A stretch of 64,000 bases of DNA from Phycisphaerae bacterium (lineage in GTDB: Bacteria; Planctomycetota; Phycisphaerae; UBA1845; Fen-1342): contig JAJVHV010000020.1 of the NCBI GenBank assembly GCA_022072445.1, positions 88,590-152,589 on the forward strand, given 5' to 3'. A model generated the notes under the pieces. The model had not been told where the DNA came from. It ran no database searches and saw nothing but the letters and a program-made list of their open reading frames with translations. The translations under genes and the position numbers were made by a program. Positions 27,158-34,614 of the stretch are shown here, one piece after another (within the stretch, counting starts at the first letter, position 1; each line of letters begins with the position of its first letter).

Positions 27158-27559
27158 TCAGGGGTGCTGCGCGTGGCCGGCCTGGCCCTCGGTCCCGGCC
27201 TCGGAACCGTGGTCGGCGGCATGGTGTGCGCCGGCGACGGCCGCCACGTGGGCAGGGTCGTGGATCAGGACGTTGTCGTCGTCGGTGAACTTGGGCACGA
27301 ACAGCAGGACGGCGAAGAAGCAGACGCACAACGCCAGTGTGTAGTGGATCGTGCGGCGTTCGCTGAACAGGTGCATGAAGTAGCCGGCGACGAGCGTGCC
27401 CTTGATGAGGGCGACGATCATCGCAACGACGATCGCCTTGTAGATGTCGAGATGCACGTAGGAGACGCCAACCGTGACGAGCGTCAGCACGCCCAGCGCG
27501 ACGAAGACGTTGATGTAGACGCGGACGTGCTGCTTGATGGATTCGGCGTCATGAGCCAT
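27158..27559 (-). CDS. ctaF: Cytochrome c oxidase subunit IV (prokaryotic type)
   Basis: 133 residues from the ATG at 27557-27559. Three transmembrane segments are visible: VYINVFVALGVLTLVTVGVS, AIVVAMIVALIKGTLVAGYF and TLALCVCFFAVLLFVPKFTD. KGTLVAGYFMHL is characteristic of the caa3/bo-type subunit IV (CtaF/CyoD) family. The tail is rich in His and Gly. The subunit supports assembly and stability of the terminal oxidase. It sits 16 bases after subunit III. Confidence 0.88.
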   Translation of the reverse strand: MAHDAESIKQHVRVYINVFVALGVLTLVTVGVSYVHLDIYKAIVVAMIVALIKGTLVAGYFMHLFSERRTIHYTLALCVCFFAVLLFVPKFTDDDNVLIHDPAHVAAVAGAHHAADHGSEAGTEGQAGHAQHP

Positions 27560-27575
27560 GGGTGCGACACTCCGA

Positions 27576-28175
27576 CTAGAGCAGGTACAGCGTGGGGAAC
27601 AGGAAGATCCAGACCAGATCGACAAAGTGCCAGTAGAGGCCGGTGCACTCGATGCGGTTGGTGTAGTGCTCCGGATTTTCGTGCCACAGATGCGCGCCGG
27701 GCCACAGGAAGTAGCCGATCACGATCATGCCGCCGACGACGTGCAGGCCGTGCAGGCCGGTGAGAACGAAGTAGGTGCCGTAGAAGTTGTCGTGTCCCGG
27801 CGTGTGGCCCGCCTGGAACTTGGGGTAGTACTCCAGCGCGAGCTTGAGACCCAGAAAGAGGGCCGCCAGCAGAAACGTCCAGAGCAGGTATTGCCGGCCC
27901 TTCGCGAAGTCGTGCACCTTGAGCGAGGCCCAGGCCATCACCATGGTGACGCTCGAGGAGATCAGCACGAACGTGTTGAGCGTGCCGATCGGGACGTTCA
28001 GGACGGTGTAGCCGTGCGGCCAGCTCGCGGCCCCGGCGCGCAGCAGCACCAGCGCGCTGAACAGCGCGCCGAACAGCATCACCTCCGACGCGAGGAACAG
28101 CCACACGGCGAACTTGCCGTTGTAAATACCCGTGATCGGGTGCGCCTTGACTTCACACGGAAGACCCATCGTCAC
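27576..28175 (-). CDS. ctaE: Cytochrome c oxidase subunit III
   Basis: 199 residues with five hydrophobic segments, the short form of subunit [23 protein letters not shown] opens the first helix and is the family hallmark (WxFLxSExMxF). [19 protein letters not shown] follows in the middle, and [20 protein letters not shown] closes the protein. A GTG at 28173-28175 with GGAG 9 bases upstream is the likely start; an ATG two codons later is an alternative. It lies 15 bases after ctaD. Confidence 0.93.
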   Translation of the reverse strand: MTMGLPCEVKAHPITGIYNGKFAVWLFLASEVMLFGALFSALVLLRAGAASWPHGYTVLNVPIGTLNTFVLISSSVTMVMAWASLKVHDFAKGRQYLLWTFLLAALFLGLKLALEYYPKFQAGHTPGHDNFYGTYFVLTGLHGLHVVGGMIVIGYFLWPGAHLWHENPEHYTNRIECTGLYWHFVDLVWIFLFPTLYLL

Positions 28176-28190
28176 GTTCAGTCGCTCCTG

Positions 28191-29969
28191 CTAGGCGATG
28201 TGCTGCGGGCTGAAATCCTGCGCCGCGCCCGGCACGCTGTATTCATAGGGACCACGGTGCACCACCGGCTCGGCCGCGAAGTTGCCGTGCGGCGGAGGCG
28301 AAGGAGCGGCCCACTCGAGCGTCGTCGCGTTCCACGGGTTGTCGCTGACCTTCTGCCCGACAAAAATGCTCGCAAAGAAATTATAGATGAACGGAAGCTG
28401 CGCCAGCCCCAGCAGCCACGCGCCCCACGACGAAATCTGCGTCAACGTGTGCACGCCGCTCCCGCTGTGATACTGCGTCTGGTCATACAGCCTGCGGCTG
28501 ACGCCCGCCATGCCCTGAAAGAACATCGGCATGAAGACCATGTTGATGAAGATCAGACTCGGCCAGAAGTGCAGCTTGCCGAGAAAGTCGTTCAGCTTGC
28601 GGCCGGTGACCTTCGGGAACCAGTAATAGATGCCGGCGAAGACGGCGAAGATCGTCCCCGGCGCCACCACGTAGTGGAAGTGCCCGATGACGTAATAAGT
28701 GTCGTGCAGGTGAATGTCCGACGTGGTCAGCCCCAGCGGCAGCCCGGTCAGCCCGCCGATGCCGAACATCGGCAGGAACGCCAGCGCGAAGAGCATCGGC
28801 ACGGTATAGCGGATGCGCGCCCCCCAGAGGCTGAGCAGCAGGCAGGTCAGGATGATCACCGAGGGAATCGAGATGATCATCGTCGTGGCCTGGAAGAACG
28901 TGCTCATGGTCGTGCCCATGCCGGTCATGAACATGTGGTGCGCCCAGACGACGAACGACATGAAGCCGAGGAAGATGGTCGAATAGACCAGCGTCCGATA
29001 GCCCCAGAGCGGCTTGCGGATGTTGTTCGCGATCACCTCGGACACGATCCCCAGCGCCGGCAGGATCAGCACGTACACCTCGGGGTGCGCCAGGAACCAG
29101 AAGAGATGCTGCCACAGCAGCGGGTTGCCGCCGCCCGCGACCTGCAGCGCACTCCCACTCACCACCAGCCCGCTCGGCAGGAAAAAGCTCGTCCCGGCCA
29201 CTCGGTCCATCAGTTGCAAGACGGCCGCGGCTTCCAGCGGCGGAAACGCCAGCAGCAGAAGAAACGAGGTGACGAGCTGCGCCCAGACGAAGAAGGGCAG
29301 CCGGAACATGCTCAAGCCGCGGGCCCGCATGTGCGCGACCGTCACGATGAAATTGATCGAGCCGAGCAGTGACGAAGTGATCAGAAACACCATGCCCAGC
29401 AGCCACAGCGTCTCGCCGTTCTTGGCGATCACCGAGAGCGGGGCGTACGCCGTCCACCCCGACGCAGCGGCGCCCTGCTGTGTGAAAAAGCTGGCCAGCA
29501 TGATCAGCCCGCCCGGCACGTACACCCAGTAGCTCATCATGTTGAGCTTGGGGAAGGCCATGTCCGGCGCGCCGATCTGCAGCGGCAGCACGAAGTTACC
29601 GAAGCCGCCGACTAGCACCGGCACGATCGCCAGAAACACCATGATCGTGCCGTGCATCGCGCCCAGCTCATTGTAAAAATCAGGCGTCATGAAGCCGCTT
29701 TGCCAGCGGCGCTCGCCGAAGATGCCGTTCAGAAAATTCAGCGGCGTACTGGGATAGGCGAGCTGATAGCGCATCAGGGCCATCAGGCAGAAGCCGAAGA
29801 ACAGAAAGACGAGCGCCGAGACGGCGTACTGCACGCCGATCACCTTGTGATCGATCGAGAAGATGTACTTGCGCCAGAAGGGCAGCTCGGGGTGCCCGTG
29901 GCCATGGTCGCCGCCATGGCCGTGTGCGTCCTGCGGTTCGTGCGCGTGGTGAGCGTGCGATTCGGCCAT
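28191..29969 (-). CDS. ctaD: Cytochrome c oxidase subunit I
   Basis: 592 residues, twelve hydrophobic segments. This is the catalytic subunit of the proton-pumping terminal oxidase, which reduces O2 to water at haem a3-CuB. Haem and copper ligands are recognisable: GAMHGTIMVF, WFLAHPEVYVLILP (CuB His, cross-linked Tyr, and the Glu of A1-type oxidases), AHHMFMTG (the two CuB His) and GHFHYVVAPG (the haem ligands). The N-terminal 25 residues are strikingly His-rich (HAHHAHEPQDAHGHGGDHGH) and could bind copper. The ATG overlaps the stop of ctaC by one base. Confidence 0.97.
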   Translation of the reverse strand: MAESHAHHAHEPQDAHGHGGDHGHGHPELPFWRKYIFSIDHKVIGVQYAVSALVFLFFGFCLMALMRYQLAYPSTPLNFLNGIFGERRWQSGFMTPDFYNELGAMHGTIMVFLAIVPVLVGGFGNFVLPLQIGAPDMAFPKLNMMSYWVYVPGGLIMLASFFTQQGAAASGWTAYAPLSVIAKNGETLWLLGMVFLITSSLLGSINFIVTVAHMRARGLSMFRLPFFVWAQLVTSFLLLLAFPPLEAAAVLQLMDRVAGTSFFLPSGLVVSGSALQVAGGGNPLLWQHLFWFLAHPEVYVLILPALGIVSEVIANNIRKPLWGYRTLVYSTIFLGFMSFVVWAHHMFMTGMGTTMSTFFQATTMIISIPSVIILTCLLLSLWGARIRYTVPMLFALAFLPMFGIGGLTGLPLGLTTSDIHLHDTYYVIGHFHYVVAPGTIFAVFAGIYYWFPKVTGRKLNDFLGKLHFWPSLIFINMVFMPMFFQGMAGVSRRLYDQTQYHSGSGVHTLTQISSWGAWLLGLAQLPFIYNFFASIFVGQKVSDNPWNATTLEWAAPSPPPHGNFAAEPVVHRGPYEYSVPGAAQDFSPQHIA

Positions 29970-30799
29970 TACTCCTCTTCCTCTTCTTCTCCGCCGGCGC
30001 TGGCGGCCTGCTCGTCAAGCCACTTGCTGAAATTCTCGCTCGAGTCGACGAACAACTGGCCCTTCATCTTGAAGTGGTTGTTGCCGCAGAGCTGAGCACA
30101 CTGGATGTCGAACGTGCCGGTCTTCTTGGCTTCGAACCAGATCGGCACGGTCATGCCCGGGATCAGGTCCGACTTGGCCCGCAGCACCGGAATAAAGAAG
30201 CTGTGGATCACGTCTTTCGACGTGCCGCGGATCACGACCGGCTTATTGATCGGAATGTGCAACGTGTTGATGACCGCGATGTCGTCCTTGGCTTTCGGGT
30301 CGCTGCGGTCGATTCCCAGCGGGTTTTCCGTCCCCACCAGCGTCGCCTTGGTCGTGCCGAACTCGCCATCCTTGCCCGCGTAGTGGAAGTTCCACGCGAA
30401 CTGCTCGGCCACGCAACGCACGGTTACCACGTCGCTACCCGTCGGAATCTTCGTCTTGACGCTCGCCCAGATCGGCATCGACAGCGCCACCAGCAGAAAC
30501 ACCTCGAAAACGATCACGCCGATCTCGGCGTACTTCGACGGCTTGGCCTTGATCTCCTCATACGCGGCCGAGATGCCCGTCCGGTCGCGAAACCGCACCA
30601 GGCAGTACGCAAAAAGTGCCCCCCAGCCGACGAACAGAACTGCCATGAAAAAGTGCACGACGTAGATCAGCCGATCGACGCCTTGCGCGTTGTCGCCGCC
30701 GATGTTCGGCGGCAGCCACCAGCCGTAATGCACGTCCACTTCGGTCTCCCAGATTGCCGCGGGAGTGATGATAAACACCCTCTCCCGGAGGTCGTTCAT
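29969..30799 (-). CDS. ctaC: Cytochrome c oxidase subunit II
   Basis: 276 residues. Two N-terminal transmembrane helices (about residues 44-66 and 88-112) precede a periplasmic cupredoxin domain. The CuA site is complete: HSFFIPVLRAKSDLIPGM gives the first His, and CAQLCGNNHFKMKG gives Cys-x3-Cys-x3-His-x2-Met. No cytochrome c domain is fused, so the enzyme is aa3-type rather than caa3. The protein ends in a run of glutamates. It accepts electrons from cytochrome c. It is the first gene of the operon ctaC-ctaD-ctaE-ctaF plus two small membrane genes. Confidence 0.95.
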   Translation of the reverse strand: MNDLRERVFIITPAAIWETEVDVHYGWWLPPNIGGDNAQGVDRLIYVVHFFMAVLFVGWGALFAYCLVRFRDRTGISAAYEEIKAKPSKYAEIGVIVFEVFLLVALSMPIWASVKTKIPTGSDVVTVRCVAEQFAWNFHYAGKDGEFGTTKATLVGTENPLGIDRSDPKAKDDIAVINTLHIPINKPVVIRGTSKDVIHSFFIPVLRAKSDLIPGMTVPIWFEAKKTGTFDIQCAQLCGNNHFKMKGQLFVDSSENFSKWLDEQAASAGGEEEEEE

Positions 30800-30888
30800 C
30801 GGGCTTATCGGGCAGCCCGATCGAGCGACCGCGCGACTCGAAAGGCAAATTTCCAGTAACGAGCGGGCGGGATTATAGGGTCGGACCG

Positions 30889-30919
30889 TTGACCCGACAA
30901 GCGCAGCGCGCGATACGAT
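30889..30919 (+). promoter_or_regulatory. Weak candidate promoter upstream of the ECF sigma gene
   Basis: TTGACC (30889-30894) and TACGAT (30914-30919) resemble sigma-70 boxes, but the spacer is 19 bases, longer than optimal. The ATG of the sigma gene follows 60 bases on. This is only a positional suggestion. Confidence 0.25.
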
Positions 30920-30978
30920 TGTCCCGACGCCGACAGTCCGCGGGCAATCTCCTGCAATGATCGGCGCCGCCGGACGTT

Positions 30979-31557
30979 ATGCACTTCGAGGACGCGGTGG
31001 ACGAAGCAGCGCTGGCAGACCTGATCGAGCGCGCCCGGCGGGACGATCCGGGTGCGCTGGCTGCATTGATCGAAGCCTACGGCCGCCGCGTGTATGGCTT
31101 TGTTTATCGGCTCACCGGCTCGCGCGATGCGTCCGAGGACCTGATGCAGACGACGTTTCTGCGGCTGGTGCGGATGCTGCCGGGTTATGTGCACCAGGGA
31201 AAATTCGACGCCTGGCTTTTTCGGATTGCTGGCAACGCTGTCCGTGATCGCGCCCGGGCCGCAACGCGACGCGATCGACACTTTGCCCACAGCAATGAGC
31301 TCGCGTCCGCAAATCGCGCCGCGCGCGACAACGGCGACCCGCACGCGCGGGCTGTCTCGGCCGAGGATGGCGACCGCCTGCAGGCCGCGCTGGCGGAGCT
31401 GGAGCCGGCGGATCGCGAAATCGTCATGCTGCGACACTTCTCGGACCTGTCGTTCCGGGAAATCGCCGATCTGCTCAATGTGCCGCTCGGCACCGCCCTG
31501 AGCCGGGCGCACCGAGCGCTGGGCAGGTTGCGAGCGCGGCTCGAACCGAGCGAGTAG
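30979..31557 (+). CDS. ECF-type RNA polymerase sigma factor
   Basis: 192 residues. Sigma region 2 is at about residues 20-85 (LIEAYGRRVYGFVYRLTGSR, DASEDLMQTTFLRL, then WLFRIAGNAVRDRAR). Region 4 is at about 135-187 (LEPADREIVMLRHFSDLSFR, then EIADLLNVPLGTALSRAHRA, a helix-turn-helix). There is no region 1 or 3, as expected for an extracytoplasmic-function sigma factor. It redirects RNA polymerase to a specific regulon, which cannot be read here. The next gene, 4 bases away, encodes a single-pass membrane protein that may be its anti-sigma factor. Confidence 0.93.
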   Translation: MHFEDAVDEAALADLIERARRDDPGALAALIEAYGRRVYGFVYRLTGSRDASEDLMQTTFLRLVRMLPGYVHQGKFDAWLFRIAGNAVRDRARAATRRDRHFAHSNELASANRAARDNGDPHARAVSAEDGDRLQAALAELEPADREIVMLRHFSDLSFREIADLLNVPLGTALSRAHRALGRLRARLEPSE

Positions 31558-31561
31558 GATC

Positions 31562-31987
31562 ATGCCGATGAAGGGATTGAGACAGCTCGAGGCGGCGGTG
31601 GAGCGCGACGCGCGCTGGCTGCGCCAGTTTCCCGATCCCGTGCCGCCGCCGGGAGCGTCCGAGCGGCTTGTCGCCGCGCTCGCGTCCCATCGCCGCGGTT
31701 CGGATCGAGCCATCGAACGAATACGGCCCGTCGGCGCGATCGCCGCGGCGCTGCTGCTGGGAGTGGGCCTGCTTTGGCAGATGCCGGCCGAGCGCGGCCG
31801 GACCGTGCGCGACGATCCGGCCGCCGCGCTGCGCGACTGGAGTGCGGCGGTCGATGATTCGACGTCGCAGGTTGATCGGCTGGTGACGCACGCGTGGCTG
31901 CCGGCCGACGGCGACGCCGAAGACGCGGACGCGGCCCTCGACGACGCCATCAAGAGTCTTGACGCGACGCTGGAGCTGGGTGCGTGA
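31562..31987 (+). CDS. Single-pass membrane protein, possible anti-sigma factor
   Basis: 141 residues: a cytoplasmic N-terminal region of about 58 residues, one transmembrane helix (PVGAIAAALLLGVGLLWQMP), then an acidic external tail. This topology and its place right after an ECF sigma gene suggest an anti-sigma factor. The N-terminal region lacks the HxxxCxxC of ZAS-type anti-sigma domains, so the call stays tentative. Its stop overlaps the GTG of the next gene by four bases. Confidence 0.6.
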   Translation: MPMKGLRQLEAAVERDARWLRQFPDPVPPPGASERLVAALASHRRGSDRAIERIRPVGAIAAALLLGVGLLWQMPAERGRTVRDDPAAALRDWSAAVDDSTSQVDRLVTHAWLPADGDAEDADAALDDAIKSLDATLELGA

Positions 31988-32988
31988 AATCCCGTGCGGA
32001 AACTTCGGCATGCTGCTTGAGCGCGGCGCGACTGCCCGGTCGGGCGCGGTCCGGCCCCGCGGCGCGGTGCGCCGGAGCTGCCTGGCGCTGGCTTTGGCGT
32101 GTCGCCGGCTTGTGCGTCTCCGCGGCAGTGATCTCCGCGCCCGCGGCTGCGCAGGAACGCCCCGAGCGGCCCGCCGCACTGCAGCGTGCCGCGCGCGGCG
32201 AAACGCGACCCCAGGATGGTTCACGCGCCGAGAAACGGCCGCAGGATCGCCCGCGCGACGGCGGCCCGGCCCGTCCGCTGGCCGGCGGCCTGGCCCTGCC
32301 GCGCGGCTTCAGCCCCACCGCCGAAGATTTCGGTCCACTTCAGCCCGGCGAAGATGAGCAGCTTTCGCAGTTCACGCAGCGCTTCCTGCCGCAGGTCGCC
32401 CGCGCGCTTCAGGAGATTCGCAGCCGCAATCCGGGGGCGTACGCCGATCGCCTCGCCGAACTGACACCGCGCGTCCGTGCCCTGCGGCGCGTGATGCGCG
32501 AGGACCAGGCGTTGGGGCGTAAGCTGTTGCGTCACATCGAGAATGAGCAGATGCTTCGCCGGGCACGGCGCGTGTTTCAGTCCGCCCCGCAAACCGGCCC
32601 GGCCCGCCAGCGCATTCTGAGCGAGGCCCGCGAGCGGATCGGCGAGAACATCGCCATCGAGAGCGACATGCTGCTGGCGCGTGCCGCCCAGATGCGCACG
32701 CAGCGCGAGCGTTGGATCGAGCAGACCGTCGCGCTGCTGCTCTCCGACGACGCCGACGCCAGCGAGCAGCCCGAGCGCCTCAAGGCCGTCGCGCGGCGTA
32801 TCCGCGAAGCGAGCGACGACCAGAAGCCCGAGATGATTCAACGGCTGCGCGAGACACTCGCCGAGCGCGGCGAAACCGACGCCGCCGACCTCGAACGCCG
32901 CGCCGCCGAGATTCAATCCAACCGCGAGGCGATGGTCGACCGCCGTATCAACGCGTTCTTCGGCGGTTCGCCGCCCGGCGGGCCGTAG
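31984..32988 (+). CDS. Probable exported helical protein, unknown function
   Basis: 334 residues starting at a GTG that overlaps the previous stop (GTGA). A basic stretch precedes a hydrophobic segment at about residues 38-57 (RVAGLCVSAAVISAPAAAQE) that ends in a good signal-peptidase site. The mature part is very rich in Arg, Ala, Glu and Gln and is predicted helical throughout, e.g. RQRILSEARERIGENIAIES and KPEMIQRLRETLAERGETDA. It may be a periplasmic stress or regulatory protein of the sigma/anti-sigma operon, loosely like Spy/CpxP helical proteins, but there is no motif to prove this. Confidence 0.65.
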   Translation: MKSRAETSACCLSAARLPGRARSGPAARCAGAAWRWLWRVAGLCVSAAVISAPAAAQERPERPAALQRAARGETRPQDGSRAEKRPQDRPRDGGPARPLAGGLALPRGFSPTAEDFGPLQPGEDEQLSQFTQRFLPQVARALQEIRSRNPGAYADRLAELTPRVRALRRVMREDQALGRKLLRHIENEQMLRRARRVFQSAPQTGPARQRILSEARERIGENIAIESDMLLARAAQMRTQRERWIEQTVALLLSDDADASEQPERLKAVARRIREASDDQKPEMIQRLRETLAERGETDAADLERRAAEIQSNREAMVDRRINAFFGGSPPGGP

Positions 32989-33038
32989 TGTCCGGAGTCA
33001 GAACGTCCCACGATTCCCCGCGTCGTGCAGTCCTCGGG

Positions 33039-33113
33039 TTTGCACGTGCCAACCTGCGGTTTGCACGTGCCAACCTGCGGTTTGCACGGGCGAACCCCCA
33101 GTTTGCACGCTCT
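33039..33113. repeat. 21-bp tandem repeat, two exact and two decayed units
   Basis: tttgcacgtgccaacctgcg plus one g occurs at 33039-33059 and 33060-33080. A diverged unit follows at 33081-33101 and the start of a fourth at 33102. It lies in the gap between the exported helical protein and the PEP-CTERM gene. Nothing else is seen in that gap. Confidence 0.85.
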
Positions 33114-33217
33114 CGCTGCATGCGTGCGCCTACTTGAAGTGGCATGCTCTCGCCGTCAGGCGTGGGCAGGCATGACTCTGGGTGGCAAGGCAGCCGCGCC
33201 GATTTCCCGCGCGTGCC

Positions 33218-33877
33218 TTAGTGCCGCCGGCGGCGCAGGATGCCAACGGCCGCCAGCGCGGCGAGCGTCACGCTCGCCGGCTCCGGCACGTAGCAACTGG
33301 TGTCAATGACGACCTGATCGACCCACAGAACCGTTCCAAAGACCGGCGGCGTCAGAATCAGCGTCTCGCTGGCGGGACAGCCGTTGAAACGCCACAGCGA
33401 GGCCTCGTGCGTCCAGCCGTTCGCCAGCGGGGTGATGGTCGGCGTGCCGATGAGCGTGGCCGGCCCGAGCGTGCTGGTCAGCGATACGCCGCCCACAACC
33501 GGAGGCTGGTTGTTGTACGTAATCTGAAGCCAAACGTCCTTGATGGCGGTGAGGTCGGGTCCGTCATTGGGAACGTCGAATCGCAGGAAGTCGAGGTCGT
33601 TGACGGCCCAAACGTCGTTGCGGCCGTTCCAGGTGGGCAGAAAATTGGCCGGGTCGGTCACGGTAAGGAATGGCGTGCCATACGGGTTGCTGAACGGCGC
33701 CGCATCCGGCGCACCGCCACCCGAACCCGCGCTGAAGTCCCACGCCTGCACGGTCGAGCCTGGCGAGAAGCGCGGCCAGGGCGGCGGGATCAGGTCATCG
33801 GCCAGGATCGGGGCCGTCCAGGCGAGTGCGGCCAGACCGGCGAGCGTTTGAAGCGTACGACTCCGACGCGGCGACAT
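33218..33877 (-). CDS. PEP-CTERM sorting-signal protein
   Basis: 219 residues. The signal peptide at the N-terminus is RTLQTLAGLAALAWTAPILA. The middle is a beta-rich domain with Trp- and Asn-containing strands (DVWLQITYNNQPPV, WTHEASLWRFNGCPASETLI). The C-terminus has the full PEP-CTERM signal: the motif VPEPASV, a hydrophobic helix (TLAALAAVGIL) and a basic end (RRRRH). Such proteins are handled by exosortase and delivered to the cell surface or extracellular matrix. The role of this protein is unknown. Confidence 0.85.
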   Translation of the reverse strand: MSPRRSRTLQTLAGLAALAWTAPILADDLIPPPWPRFSPGSTVQAWDFSAGSGGGAPDAAPFSNPYGTPFLTVTDPANFLPTWNGRNDVWAVNDLDFLRFDVPNDGPDLTAIKDVWLQITYNNQPPVVGGVSLTSTLGPATLIGTPTITPLANGWTHEASLWRFNGCPASETLILTPPVFGTVLWVDQVVIDTSCYVPEPASVTLAALAAVGILRRRRH

Positions 33878-34079
33878 GAACAGCCCTCCTGGGACGACGC
33901 GACTGGCCGCGACACCGCATCCAGACGAGCCTGGATCCGGACGATGGTCGGCCCGGCCCAGTTTACCAAGAAAGGCCTGTTGTTCCCAGATGGTGGCGTA
34001 CTCGCGCGGGTGACGGGGTCGCGGCAGGCTCTCGCGATCAGGCGTCTCACGCCAGCCCGCCCCATCATCGTATGCTCAC

Positions 34080-34171
34080 GCGCGGGTGCCCTGCCGACGG
34101 CCGTTGCGTCGGCAGGGCAGTCGCGTGCGTGTGCCGTGGCGCGCAGGGGCGCCTTCGAATTCAGAACGGCG
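34080..34171 (+). repeat. Palindromic intergenic repeat, copy 1
   Basis: About 92 bases, repeated at 34240-34331 with an offset of exactly 160. It opens with gcgcgggt followed by a perfect inverted repeat: gccctgccgac and gtcggcagggc (11-bp stem, 9-base loop, 34088-34118). It continues through a stretch ending ccttcgaattcagaacggc. The two copies differ at only a few bases. Confidence 0.9.
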
Positions 34172-34239
34172 GCCGGTAGCCGCGCGGCGGGTCGGGAAGG
34201 GACTCAAAGTCAATCGAGAGCGGCTGGCCCGAGCGGGCG

Positions 34240-34331
34240 GCGCGGGTGCCCTGCCGACGGCCGTTGCGTCGGCAGGGCTGTCGCGTGCGTGTGCCGTGGC
34301 GCGCAAGGGCGCCTTCGAATTCAGAACGGCG
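34240..34331 (+). repeat. Palindromic intergenic repeat, copy 2
   Basis: Direct copy of 34080-34171, with its 11-bp palindrome at 34248-34278. The 68 bases between the copies are unique. Confidence 0.9.
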
Positions 34332-34507
34332 CGAGCGATCCAGGGCATCGACAAACCAGCCGCGGGCCCGGTCCTTTGAAAGAAGCGCCTGACGTCGGAA
34401 ACACGAGAAGGTGAGGAATCGCGCGTCGTCAAACCCGACGTCGGCCGGGCGGCGCAAAGCGTCGGAGATGGACATTCCCTCAGTCTACGCGGTCGTCCGA
34501 TGTCGAA

Positions 34508-34546
34508 GCCCTGCCGACGCAACGGCCGTCGGCAGGGCACCCGCGC
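34508..34546 (-). repeat. Palindromic intergenic repeat, inverted partial copy 3
   Basis: The exact reverse complement of the first 39 bases of copies 1 and 2, including the whole palindrome (34508-34538) and the gcgcgggt flank. The copies therefore face each other across about 180-340 bases, as in a miniature element with inverted ends. Confidence 0.88.
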
Positions 34547-34614
34547 AGGGCACCCGCGCGGCGCGAGCGAGAATTCCACCCCAGAGTAGCCCAGGGCCAC
34601 ATCCGCCAGCGTTG

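Larger units (their letters stand above)
33878..34614. other. Intergenic region dominated by a palindromic repeat family
   Basis: Over 700 bases between the PEP-CTERM gene and the DUF4340 gene. It contains two direct ~92-base copies and one inverted partial copy of a repeat with an 11-bp palindrome, listed separately. Frames open across it are built from the repeats themselves and do not look like proteins. Confidence 0.6.

Noticed and set aside
27558..29372. A 604-codon open frame on the plus strand
   Set aside because: Antisense shadow of the cytochrome oxidase subunit I and III genes, rich in Arg, His, Gln and Glu and without motifs.
34076..34600. A 174-codon frame on the minus strand
   Set aside because: Built from the palindromic repeat copies; no domain and no ribosome-binding site.
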